Shown in pieces: positions 18,154-24,824 of a DNA stretch of 27,562 nt. Within the stretch, counting starts at the first letter, position 1, and each line of letters begins with the position of its first letter. The DNA is from Anaerolineales bacterium UBA3940 (GTDB lineage Bacteria > Chloroflexota > Anaerolineae > Aggregatilineales > UBA3940). The notes under the pieces are model-generated. The model saw only the letters and a list, made by a program, of their open reading frames with translations. It searched no databases and had not been told where the DNA came from. A program made the position numbers and the translations under genes. Location: positions 36,773 through 64,334 of the forward strand of contig DGDY01000192.1 in NCBI GenBank assembly GCA_002385675.1, written 5' to 3'.

Positions 18154-18185
18154 TGCGCCGCCCTTTGCGCCGCCCTTTGCGCCGC
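18154..18185. repeat. Short 12-bp tandem repeat
   Basis: TGCGCCGCCCTT is repeated 2.7 times directly after the stop codon of the haem-binding protein gene. It may be a copy-number-variable tract; no function can be read from it. Confidence 0.6.
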
Positions 18186-18656
18186 TTACGGGCTTGCGGC
18201 GAGCGTCGCGTTGAGCCCTTCGGCGAGCGCCTGTTTCTCCTCCGGCGTGAGCCGCGCCTCGGGGTGCATCAGCAGGTATCGAAGCGGCGGCATGTCGCCG
18301 TCGTAGATTTCCTCGGCCATCTCGCCGGGCCGCCGGCCCTCGTCGTCCACCTCGTACCACTCGGTGAAGTTCAACTCGGAGCGGGCCTCGTACACGTCAT
18401 GCGCGACGAGCCACGAAACCGGGGCGACGCGTGCGTACCACGGCCAGTTGGTGTGATTGCTGTGGCAGTCGAAGCAGGCCCGCTCGGCGAGTGCGCGTGT
18501 CTGCGGGGAGTCCCAGTTGGGCTCGCTCAGGACCGGGGGATTTTCCAACGGGACCGGGATAGTCTGTATGGCGAGAAACCCGAACAGCGCCAGCCCGAAA
18601 CCGGCCAGCGCCAGCCGCTTGAGCCCGCCGCCGGTCCGCCTTTGGCGAGAGGGCAT
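18186..18656 (-). CDS. Membrane-anchored haem-binding (c-type) domain protein
   Basis: A 156-residue protein with one N-terminal membrane segment (about 14-30, LALAGFGLALFGFLAIQTI) and an outside-facing domain. The domain carries the covalent haem motif CFDCH at 61-65, followed by SNHTNWPWYARVAPVSWLVAHDVYEARSELNFTEW. That pattern is typical of the haem-binding domain family (Pfam Haem_bd). Met122 in GDMPP is the likely sixth haem-iron ligand. Residues 133-150 form a C-terminal helix. AGGAG 8 nt before the ATG at 18656 decides the start; the open frame upstream is not supported. It is divergent from gpmA and ends close to the pstS leader. Its redox partner is unknown. Confidence 0.88.
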   Translation of the reverse strand: MPSRQRRTGGGLKRLALAGFGLALFGFLAIQTIPVPLENPPVLSEPNWDSPQTRALAERACFDCHSNHTNWPWYARVAPVSWLVAHDVYEARSELNFTEWYEVDDEGRRPGEMAEEIYDGDMPPLRYLLMHPEARLTPEEKQALAEGLNATLAASP

Positions 18657-18799
18657 TGTTTGAACTCCTGAATGATGATGAGGTGGCATAATAGACCTTC
18701 CTGCCAGCAGCCCTGCGGGAGGGTGAAGCAGGCAGAAGTGAACATAACGTATTTTAAGGCGCATTTTCCACTTAGCCGGGGGCGGAGAGCCCTGCGCGG

Positions 18800-18828
18800 T
18801 TGTAAGCGGGCGGCGCTGGCACTAGGAT
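18800..18828 (+). promoter_or_regulatory. Candidate promoter of gpmA
   Basis: TTGTAA (18800-18805), a 17-bp spacer, and TAGGAT (18823-18828) match the consensus at four of six positions each. This would give a leader of about 40 nt containing AGGAG 6 nt before the gpmA ATG. Confidence 0.45.
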
Positions 18829-18877
18829 CAACACAGGGCGGCATCTCAGCCGCCATGACCGCAGGCAGGAGCAAAAC

Positions 18878-19651
18878 ATGGCACAGCGTGAAGCCGTGCT
18901 GGTCAGGCACGGGGAGAGCGAATGGAACCGCGACAACCGCTTCACCGGATGGGCGGATATAGACCTCACTGAGCGGGGAGTAGCAGAGGCGAAGGCCGCC
19001 GGTGAGCATCTGCGTGCGGCAGGCTACTCGTTCGACGTGGCCTACACGTCGATGCTGAAGCGGGCGATCAAGACGACGTGGATCGTGCTGGATGTGCTCG
19101 ACCAGTGCTGGCTGCCGGTACACAAGGCGTGGCAGCTCAACGAGCGGCACTACGGCGCGCTTCAGGGGCTGAACAAGCTGGAGACGGCGCAGAAGGTCGG
19201 GCCGGAGCAGGTCTTTGCATGGCGGCGCAGCTACACCGCGCGCCCGCCGCTCCTCGACCCCGACGACGAGCGCCACCCGCGCCATGATCCGCGCTACCGG
19301 GGGCTTGACGAGAGTATCTTGCCTGCCGGGGAGTCGCTGGCCGACACGACGCGGCGCGTGTTGCCCTACTGGCGTGATGTGATCCTCGCAGACATCCGCG
19401 CGGGGAAGTGCGTGCTCGTCGTGGCACACGCCAACAGCCTGCGCGCGCTGATCAAGGCGCTGGACGATATGCCCGACGAGGTCGTGCCCGACCTGTACAT
19501 CCCGACGGGCATCCCGCTTGTGTATCGCTTCGATGCGGCGCTGCGGGCGGTCGAGCGGCAGTACCTCGCCAGCGACGAGGAGGTTGAGCAGGCGCTGGAG
19601 CGCGCCCGCCTGCTTGCCCAGAAGCCCATCCCGCCGGGGGCAGTGCCGTAG
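18878..19651 (+). CDS. gpmA: 2,3-bisphosphoglycerate-dependent phosphoglycerate mutase
   Basis: Interconverts 3- and 2-phosphoglycerate in glycolysis/gluconeogenesis, 257 residues. The phosphohistidine motif [10 protein letters not shown] contains His11. [15 protein letters not shown] follows, with the catalytic Glu in [13 protein letters not shown] (Glu89). The second histidine His184 lies in [18 protein letters not shown], where most relatives have HGNS rather than HANS. The C-terminal GIPLVYRFD segment is normal. The AGGAG site and start are clear. It is a monocistronic plus-strand gene convergent with the metal ATPase gene, with a palindromic repeat between them. Confidence 0.96.
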   Translation: MAQREAVLVRHGESEWNRDNRFTGWADIDLTERGVAEAKAAGEHLRAAGYSFDVAYTSMLKRAIKTTWIVLDVLDQCWLPVHKAWQLNERHYGALQGLNKLETAQKVGPEQVFAWRRSYTARPPLLDPDDERHPRHDPRYRGLDESILPAGESLADTTRRVLPYWRDVILADIRAGKCVLVVAHANSLRALIKALDDMPDEVVPDLYIPTGIPLVYRFDAALRAVERQYLASDEEVEQALERARLLAQKPIPPGAVP

Positions 19652-19708
19652 GGGACGCTTATTAGAGGAAGACTTCGCGACTACTGGTGGGGGTTGGCAC
19701 CAGGCAAT

Positions 19709-19771
19709 GGCAGGGGCAGGTCGTGATGCGCGAGGCTCCGCATCGACTGCATCAATAGCCCTGCCCCTGCC
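19709..19771. repeat. Nested palindromic intergenic repeat, copy 3 (inverted)
   Basis: Perfect 12-bp arms GGCAGGGGCAGG / CCTGCCCCTGCC (19709-19720, 19760-19771) flank an interior that matches the reverse complement of 10475-10509 with only a few substitutions. It lies between the convergent gpmA and metal ATPase genes and could act as a bidirectional terminator, but it is clearly a copy of a repeat family. Confidence 0.8.
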
Positions 19772-19791
19772 TGTGATTAAACAGAGTGTTA

Positions 19792-21720
19792 CTACTCCCG
19801 CAGCAGGCGCATCCCGTTGAGGATAACGATCATCACCGATGCCTCGTGCACGAGCATCCCGCCGGCCATGTGTACCTCGCCGAGCAGCACGCCCGCTAGC
19901 AGCGCGCCGACCGTCAGCAGCGCGATCACCACGTTCTGCCGGATGTTGCGCAGCGTGGCCTTCGAGACGCGGACGGCCTCCGGCAGCTTGAGCAGGTCGT
20001 CGGCCATGAGGGCGATGTCCGCCGTTTCGATGGCAATGTCCGTGCCTGCCGCGCCCATCGCAATGCCGATGTCGGCGGCGGCCAGGGCGGGCGCGTCGTT
20101 GATGCCATCGCCTACCATCGCGACCACGTGCCCCTCGCGCTGCAGGGCGCGGATGGCGTCGAGCTTGTCGTCGGGCAGTAGCCCGGCCCGCACCTCGCTG
20201 ACCCCCGCCTCTGCGGCGATGGCCTGCGCGGTCTGGTGGTCGTCACCGGTGAGCATCACGATGCGGCGCAGCCCGGCCTGCTCCAGCCGCCGCATCATCT
20301 CCGGCACGGCCTCGCGGAGCGTGTCCGCAATGCCCAGCACGCCAATCGCCTCACCGTCGAGCGACACGAGCACGGCGGTCTTGCCCTCGCCGCGCAGCCG
20401 CGCGAGCGCCGCTTCAGCCTCCACGCTGACGGGCACGCCCAGGTCGGCCATCAGCTCCGGCGTGCCGACGCCGATCTCGCGCCCCAGCACCTCGGCGCGT
20501 ACGCCGCGCCCGGTGATGGTATCGAACGTGTCCGCCTGCGGGATGTCAAGCCCCTCCGCCGCGCGGATAATGGCGTCGGCAAGCGGGTGCTCGGAGCCCA
20601 TCTCGGCAGCCGCCGCCCAGCGCAGCACGTCCTGCTCGGCGAGCGGCGCATCCAGCACAGCGGCCCCGCCCGCAGCTACCAGCGCGGGCTGTGCGGCAGG
20701 CTCCAGCACGACCACATCCGTCACACGCGGGCGGCCCTCGGTGAGCGTGCCGGTCTTGTCCAGCGCCAGCGCCGAGATCTTCCCGGCGTTCTCAAGGTAC
20801 TCGCCGCCCTTGATGAGGATGCCGCCGCGGGCCGCGCGGCCAATCCCCGCCACGACCGAGATCGGCGTGGAGATGACGAGCGCACCGGGGCAGCCGATGA
20901 CGAGCAGCGTCAGCGCCAGTTCGATGTCGCGGCTGATCAGCCCGGCGACGATGCTCAGCACGATGATGGCCGGGGTGTACCAGCGCGCGAAGCGCTCGAT
21001 GAAACGCTGGGTGGGCGCCTTCTCCTCTTGCGCCTCCTCGACGCGGCGGATGATGCGCGCCAGCGTGGTATCCGCGCCGACGCCCTCGGCTCGCACCTTC
21101 AGCAGACCGGCCTGGTTAACCGTGCCCGCGTAGACGGCATCACCCACGCTCTTCTCCTCCGGCATCGGCTCGCCGGTGATGGCACTCTCGTCCACGGCGG
21201 AGCGTCCGTCGATGACCTGCCCATCCACGGGGATCTTCGCGCCGGGCTTGATGATCACCGTCTCGCCCTTCTGCACCTCGCGCGGGCTGACCTCGACCTG
21301 CTCGCCGTCGCGCAGCACCAGCGCGGTCGTCGGGGCAAGCTCCAGCAGCCCCTGAAGCACCTCGCGGGTGCGGCTCAGCGTGCGGGCTTCGAGGTAGCCG
21401 CCCAGCGCAAACAGGAACGTCACCGCGGCGGCCTCCCACACCTCGCCGATGGCAATCGCGCCGATGGATGCAATCGTCACGAGCAGTTCGATGCTGACGT
21501 GGCGGTTGCGCAGGCTGTTCCAGGCGCGTACGGCGATGTCGGCCCCCGCGACCACTGCGGCGGCGAGCATCAGCGCAGTGCGCACGCCCTGCAGGCCGAA
21601 CAGCCAGCCCGCCGCGAGCGCCAGCACGATCAGCGCGCCGCTGACGGCGGTAATCAACTCGCGTCGCTTCTTTGGATGATTCCAGTATGCCAGAATGTTG
21701 CTCACCACCCGTTTCCTCAT
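19792..21720 (-). CDS. P1B-type heavy-metal-translocating ATPase with CPG metal motif
   Basis: A 642-residue metal pump with no N-terminal HMA domain. In order it shows two N-terminal membrane pairs, the actuator loop with TGE (182-184), and the intramembrane metal motif [11 protein letters not shown] (CPG at 277-279). The phosphorylation site DKTGTLT (Asp321), the SEHPLAD nucleotide-site motif (His378) and the [10 protein letters not shown] hinge (537-546) follow. The last span carries [20 protein letters not shown]. Overall it is closest to the Cd/Zn/Co-type branch, but Gly replaces the second Cys of CPC, and HExS replaces the usual residues of the last span, so the metal is uncertain. A separate HMA gene lies 97 bp upstream on the same strand. 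Confidence 0.93.
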   Translation of the reverse strand: MRKRVVSNILAYWNHPKKRRELITAVSGALIVLALAAGWLFGLQGVRTALMLAAAVVAGADIAVRAWNSLRNRHVSIELLVTIASIGAIAIGEVWEAAAVTFLFALGGYLEARTLSRTREVLQGLLELAPTTALVLRDGEQVEVSPREVQKGETVIIKPGAKIPVDGQVIDGRSAVDESAITGEPMPEEKSVGDAVYAGTVNQAGLLKVRAEGVGADTTLARIIRRVEEAQEEKAPTQRFIERFARWYTPAIIVLSIVAGLISRDIELALTLLVIGCPGALVISTPISVVAGIGRAARGGILIKGGEYLENAGKISALALDKTGTLTEGRPRVTDVVVLEPAAQPALVAAGGAAVLDAPLAEQDVLRWAAAAEMGSEHPLADAIIRAAEGLDIPQADTFDTITGRGVRAEVLGREIGVGTPELMADLGVPVSVEAEAALARLRGEGKTAVLVSLDGEAIGVLGIADTLREAVPEMMRRLEQAGLRRIVMLTGDDHQTAQAIAAEAGVSEVRAGLLPDDKLDAIRALQREGHVVAMVGDGINDAPALAAADIGIAMGAAGTDIAIETADIALMADDLLKLPEAVRVSKATLRNIRQNVVIALLTVGALLAGVLLGEVHMAGGMLVHEASVMIVILNGMRLLRE

Positions 21721-21817
21721 TCCTTCACCTTGCTCAAACTCTCATCGTAGATGGGGCAGGCCGGGGCCAGCCATGCGGAGCAGGCCCCGGCTCGTGTGCC
21801 GGTGGCCCCTTTCCTCG

Positions 21818-22030
21818 TTAGAATGCCGAGACTTCTGCTTCGTATCCGGCGGCCCGCACGGCCTGCACCAGTGCCTCTTCGGGCGTCTGCTCGTCGTGCT
21901 CAACCTCGATGCGCCCGGTGTTGAAATGGACCTTCGCAGTGGTCACGCCGTCCACGGCTAGGAGCGCCTTCTCGATCTTCGCCACGCAGGACGGGCAGGA
22001 CAGTTCACGGCTGCGCAGTTGGGTTTTCAT
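21818..22030 (-). CDS. Stand-alone heavy-metal-associated (HMA) domain protein
   Basis: A 70-residue soluble metal-binding domain with the ferredoxin-like HMA pattern. Metal ligands are Cys12 and Cys15 in LSCPSCVAKIEKALLAVDGV, followed by VHFNTGRIEVEHD and a C-terminal AGYEAEV strand. It should bind a soft metal ion and pass it to the P1B ATPase encoded just downstream, which lacks its own HMA domain. I start at 22030 because GGAGG lies 8 nt upstream; the ATG at 22045 includes that ribosome-binding site. Copper-chaperone annotation would be usual, but the metal here depends on the unusual partner ATPase. Confidence 0.9.
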   Translation of the reverse strand: MKTQLRSRELSCPSCVAKIEKALLAVDGVTTAKVHFNTGRIEVEHDEQTPEEALVQAVRAAGYEAEVSAF

Positions 22031-22135
22031 CGTATCAACCTCCATGTTGAACAGGTTATTTCGTCGTTGTGGCTGTATCGTACATCCCCGCGCCGCCGCG
22101 TTGAATGATCCAGCGCAAATAACCGCACGAGATTC

Positions 22136-22171
22136 AAAAATCCGGCCCGGAAAGCGAATCTCCGGGCCGGA
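22136..22171 (-). terminator. Rho-independent terminator
   Basis: On the minus strand an 11-bp GC-rich stem TCCGGCCCGGA/TCCGGGCCGGA (22171-22161 with 22151-22141) with a 9-nt loop is followed directly by TTTTT (22140-22136). It would end minus-strand transcripts coming from the nnrS-crp operon before the HMA gene. It is the only textbook terminator I see in the window. Confidence 0.85.
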
Positions 22172-22213
22172 AGGCTGATTACTATAATGTACGTCGGTGG
22201 AGTGGCACAGGGA

Positions 22214-22234
22214 GCCGCGACGTTCAGTCGCGGC
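22214..22234. repeat. GCCGCGAC/GTCGCGGC hairpin repeat, copy 2
   Basis: Identical over 21 nt to 10289-10309: an 8-bp stem and the loop gttca. It lies in the 492-bp gap between the HMA gene and crp. That gap holds, from left to right, the terminator, this hairpin, two multi-hairpin composites and an inverted hairpin copy. Confidence 0.75.
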
Positions 22235-22271
22235 GCGTCAATTAACAGGCGTTCGCTCAGGCCACCTCAAC

Positions 22272-22385
22272 ACCCCCTCTGACGGCGCTCCGCGCCGCCT
22301 TCTCCCCCTGTGAGGGGGCGATTCATGATGCTCGTGCCTCATTGCCTCTTTCTAGGGGGAAATGCCCCGAAGGGGCAAAGGGGGT
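22272..22385. repeat. Composite multi-hairpin element A
   Basis: An outer ACCCCCT/AGGGGGT pairing (22272-22278 with 22379-22385) encloses GGCGC-tcc-GCGCC (22284-22296), CCCCCT-gtg-AGGGGG (22304-22318) and GCCCC-gaa-GGGGC (22364-22376). This is a cloverleaf-like arrangement. It has no coding potential. Confidence 0.6.
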
Positions 22386-22389
22386 GGGA

Positions 22390-22410
22390 GCCGCGACTGA
22401 ACGTCGCGGC
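22390..22410. repeat. GCCGCGAC/GTCGCGGC hairpin repeat, inverted copy
   Basis: Same 8-bp stem as 22214-22234, but the loop reads tgaac, the reverse complement of gttca, so the unit is inverted. The two copies bracket composite element A (22272-22385). Confidence 0.7.
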
Positions 22411-22430
22411 GCTGCCTGCTCTTCCATCCT

Positions 22431-22523
22431 AGAACCCCCTCCTGAACCGCAGCGATAGGCTGCGGTTCCTCCTCCCCCTTGCAAGGGGGAGGAAAGCGAC
22501 CGAAGGTCGCAGGTGGGGGTTCT
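22431..22523. repeat. Composite multi-hairpin element B (cloverleaf-like)
   Basis: The outer 9-bp pair AGAACCCCC/GGGGGTTCT (22431-22439 with 22515-22523) encloses three hairpins. They are AACCGCAG/CTGCGGTT (22445-22467), a 22-bp palindrome with half-site CCTCCCCCTTG (22471-22492), and GCGACC-gaa-GGTCGC (22496-22510). It ends 15 bp before the crp stop codon region. A partial copy lies at 12976-13025. Confidence 0.75.
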
Positions 22524-22537
22524 GGGGGCAGCTATTG

Positions 22538-23296
22538 TTAATGCGCACCCACCCCCTCGGCGATCTCGCGCAGAGCCTCAACATCCGTGATGGCTACCCA
22601 CTGCCGCCCGCTGTTGATCAGGCCGTCGCGCTGAAGCTGGCTGATCACGCGGCTGGCGGTGGCGGTCGTCGTACCGGTCATCCCGGCGAGATCCTCCCGC
22701 GAGAGCGGCATCTGGATCAGCAGGCCGACGTCCTGCGGCTCGCCGAGCTTCTCTGCGAGCTTGAGCAGTGTGTAGGCGATGCGCTGCTCGACTGAGTGCG
22801 CGCTGAGGCGGCGCACCATCTCCTGCGCCTCGTTGAGCCGGGCGCTCGTCATGTCGAGCACCTTCAGCGCGACCGTCGGGTAGGTAGCGAGGATGCGCCG
22901 GAAGTCCTCGGCGTTGATGGCGAGCGCACAGACCATCGTCTGCGCCTGCGCGGTGTTGGGATACGTCTCGTCGCCCAGCGTCGAGAGGCTGCCGAACACG
23001 TCGCCGGGGGTCAGGATATCGACGAGGATATCCTGACCGGTGAACGTGTGGCGCATCAGCTTGACCTTGCCGGAGGCAACGACGTACAGCCGCACCGCCG
23101 GGTCGCCGGTGAAGAAGATCGTCTCACCGGGCTGGTAGCCGATCTCGCGGAAGCTCTGGTTGATGCGCTCGATCTCGGCGGGCGGGAGGCCTTCAAAAAA
23201 CGGCAGCTTGCCGATGATCTCCAGCCGCAGGTCGAGGCTGCACATGTGCGGCTCGATGCTCTCCGGCTCGACCGGGGACCTTCTGCGCTCTGACAT
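22538..23296 (-). CDS. Crp/Fnr family transcriptional regulator
   Basis: A 252-residue regulator. An N-terminal extension is followed by a cyclic-nucleotide-binding-like sensor fold (GKLPFFEGLPPAEIERI ... PGETIFFTGDPAVRLYVVASGKVKLMRHT ... ILTPGDVFGSLS). A long dimer helix and a C-terminal winged helix-turn-helix (LSREDLAGMTGTTTATASRVISQLQRDGLI) come next. There is no four-cysteine cluster, so it is not an FNR-type iron-sulfur sensor; a haem/NO (DNR-like) or other signal is possible. The recognition helix keeps Ser-Arg but has Ala where FNR has the Glu of ETxSR. I start at ATG 23296; a GTG at 23317 is also possible. It lies 34 bp after the nnrS-like gene, in one transcript. Confidence 0.9.
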   Translation of the reverse strand: MSERRRSPVEPESIEPHMCSLDLRLEIIGKLPFFEGLPPAEIERINQSFREIGYQPGETIFFTGDPAVRLYVVASGKVKLMRHTFTGQDILVDILTPGDVFGSLSTLGDETYPNTAQAQTMVCALAINAEDFRRILATYPTVALKVLDMTSARLNEAQEMVRRLSAHSVEQRIAYTLLKLAEKLGEPQDVGLLIQMPLSREDLAGMTGTTTATASRVISQLQRDGLINSGRQWVAITDVEALREIAEGVGAH

Positions 23297-23330
23297 GAGT
23301 GCTTGCGCTCCTATCACTTGCCGGGCGTGC

Positions 23331-24434
23331 TCAGTCTGATCTTAGCTTGATGGCCAGGCCGGTGCTCCCCACGAACAGCAGCACGGCGATAATGTTGACC
23401 AGCCCGCCCCACAGACGCCCATCGACCCAGCCGGCGAGGTCCGCGGCGACGCGCAGCAGGAGCGAGACGTGCAGCAGCGCGAGGTGCGTGTAGAAGCGGG
23501 GGTGGTAGTCCATCCGCGCGCCCAGCACCGACGGGAAGATGATCGGCGCGTGCCCGAAGATCACCGTGAACACGAAGCCCAGAAAGATCGAGTGCAGAAT
23601 GGCGTCGTAGAGCAGGCCCGCCACCTGCCCGCCGAATGCGGCGAGCATCAGCCCGCCGATGGTGAGCCACGCGTAGCCCGCCAGCAGGCAGACCGCGATG
23701 AAGCGCGTCAGGCCGGTGCGGCGCACCGTGCGCGTGGCGATGTCGTAGCGCAGCAGCCACAGGCCCGTCGCGGCGAGGCCCACCCCTGCGACCCGGCTGC
23801 CCACATCAAACAGGGCGTGCGAGAGCACCGTTCCCAGGACGAACACGCCGACTGCCACGGCGAACAGCGCCCGGCCCCGCCGGTCGATACGCATCACGCG
23901 GCTGAGTTCCAGCCGCTCCCCGGCGATGGTCAGCACGAGGAAGCCCATCCACCACAGCACCACGCGGAACACCGGCAGGCCCGCCGCCCAGAGCACGTTG
24001 CCCAGGAACCACGCGACCGCGCCGCCTGCCATTGTGAGCGTATAGAATGTAGGGTGCTGGCGCACGATGTACGCGAAGATGGCGACCAGCCCGGCGCTGC
24101 CGAGCACCAGCAGCACGCGGACGACGCCCAGCGGCAGCCCGGCGATAAGCGCCGCCGCGCCGAGCCCCGTCAGCAGGGGCGGAATGTAGGCGACCCGCCG
24201 ACCGAGCGCCACCGAGCGCTCGACGGTGATAAGCGTGCCGAGGAAGCCGCCGATCATCAGCGGGCCGTGTGCGATGAGCAGTTCGGGGCGCGGAGTGCTC
24301 ACCCGCCAGCCAAGCCGGATGAAGCCGTACCACGCCGCAAAGAGCAGTGCCAGCATCGCCAGCCCCAGCGCCGGGAAGCGCACGGGCGAGAGCGTGTGCC
24401 GGACGGGCTGTTCGGTGTGTTGTCTCAGTTCCAT
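23331..24434 (-). CDS. NnrS-like multi-spanning membrane protein
   Basis: A 367-residue membrane protein with about ten to twelve hydrophobic segments. Its His-rich motifs resemble NnrS, a haem/copper membrane protein linked to nitric-oxide and nitrite metabolism. Examples are LLIAHGPLMIGGFLGTLITVERSVALG near the N-terminus, and AILHSIFLGFVFTVIFGHAPIIFPSVLG with YTHLALLHVSLLLRV near the C-terminus. Conserved His residues in these spans could bind haem. The start at 24434 has GAGGGG 10 nt upstream; a GTG at 24452 overlaps that site. It is followed by the Crp/Fnr gene and preceded by an FNR-like box, which supports control by oxygen or NO. Assignment to NnrS itself rather than a relative is moderate. 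Confidence 0.75.
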   Translation of the reverse strand: MELRQHTEQPVRHTLSPVRFPALGLAMLALLFAAWYGFIRLGWRVSTPRPELLIAHGPLMIGGFLGTLITVERSVALGRRVAYIPPLLTGLGAAALIAGLPLGVVRVLLVLGSAGLVAIFAYIVRQHPTFYTLTMAGGAVAWFLGNVLWAAGLPVFRVVLWWMGFLVLTIAGERLELSRVMRIDRRGRALFAVAVGVFVLGTVLSHALFDVGSRVAGVGLAATGLWLLRYDIATRTVRRTGLTRFIAVCLLAGYAWLTIGGLMLAAFGGQVAGLLYDAILHSIFLGFVFTVIFGHAPIIFPSVLGARMDYHPRFYTHLALLHVSLLLRVAADLAGWVDGRLWGGLVNIIAVLLFVGSTGLAIKLRSD

Positions 24435-24471
24435 GTGTGCGGATCCCCTCACTTGCAGGTCATTCGTATCC

Positions 24472-24513
24472 AGAATATCTGAATACCTGCGCGGAGAACT
24501 TGATCGGCGTCAA
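24472..24513 (-). promoter_or_regulatory. FNR/DNR-like box and promoter for the nnrS-crp operon
   Basis: TTGATCGGCGTCAA (24500-24513) differs by one base from the TTGAT-N4-ATCAA consensus. On the minus strand a -10-like TATTCT lies at 24477-24472, 22 nt past the box. That puts the box centre at -41.5, the standard position for activation by FNR-family proteins. The -10 itself is only four of six. Confidence 0.55.
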
Positions 24514-24538
24514 CTGTGGTTAGATTCACGTGCTTCGC

Positions 24539-24708
24539 CCCCTCATCCCCACACCGAGCCGCCACGGACGGCTCGGCGCACCCCTTCTCCCACACAGGGG
24601 AGAAGGGATAGTACGGTTCTGAATCCAGCCCCTCGCCCCTCTGTGGGAGGAGGGGCCAGTTGGCACAGCCAACTGCACCGCGACAGACAGTCGCGCCGAG
24701 GTGAGGGG
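24539..24708. repeat. Composite multi-hairpin element C
   Basis: The outer pair CCCCTCA/TGAGGGG (24539-24545 with 24702-24708) encloses CCGAGCCG/CGGCTCGG (24554-24576), CCCTTCTCCC/GGGAGAAGGG (24582-24607), CAGTTGGC-aca-GCCAACTG (24657-24675) and CGCGAC-agaca-GTCGCG (24679-24695). A further CCCCT/AGGGG pairing lies at about 24629-24655. Part of it is shared with 111-165. It lies between the divergent nnrS-like and acetyltransferase genes. Confidence 0.7.
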
Positions 24709-24742
24709 AGGCTGCCTGGCCTTCTTCTATGGTATAGCCTCA

Positions 24743-24787
24743 TGTTGTCACCCCACCCTCGACAACAGCCCGCACCTGCCTGATAAT
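24743..24787 (+). promoter_or_regulatory. Promoter of the acetyltransferase gene with overlapping inverted repeat
   Basis: TCGACA (24759-24764), a 17-bp spacer, and GATAAT (24782-24787) match the consensus at five of six positions each. The inverted repeat TGTTGTC (24743-24749) / GACAACA (24761-24767) with an 11-nt spacer covers the -35 element and could be an operator. Confidence 0.6.
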
Positions 24788-24824
24788 GGAGTGGCCCAAC
24801 TAACCACGCACAAGGATGAGCCGC

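Noticed and set aside
20236..21750. A 504-codon plus-strand open frame opposite the metal ATPase gene
   Set aside because: Same composition pattern (Arg/His/Asp-rich, low complexity); the opposite strand has a complete P-type ATPase with all motifs.
22183..22188. TATAAT on the plus strand
   Set aside because: There is no -35 at a suitable distance and no plus-strand gene downstream; it lies beside a minus-strand terminator.
22201..22537. CRISPR array or tRNA cluster suggested by repeated hairpins and cloverleaf shape
   Set aside because: Repeats are not evenly spaced, spacers are absent, and stem lengths and conserved tRNA positions (T-loop, CCA-end context) do not fit.
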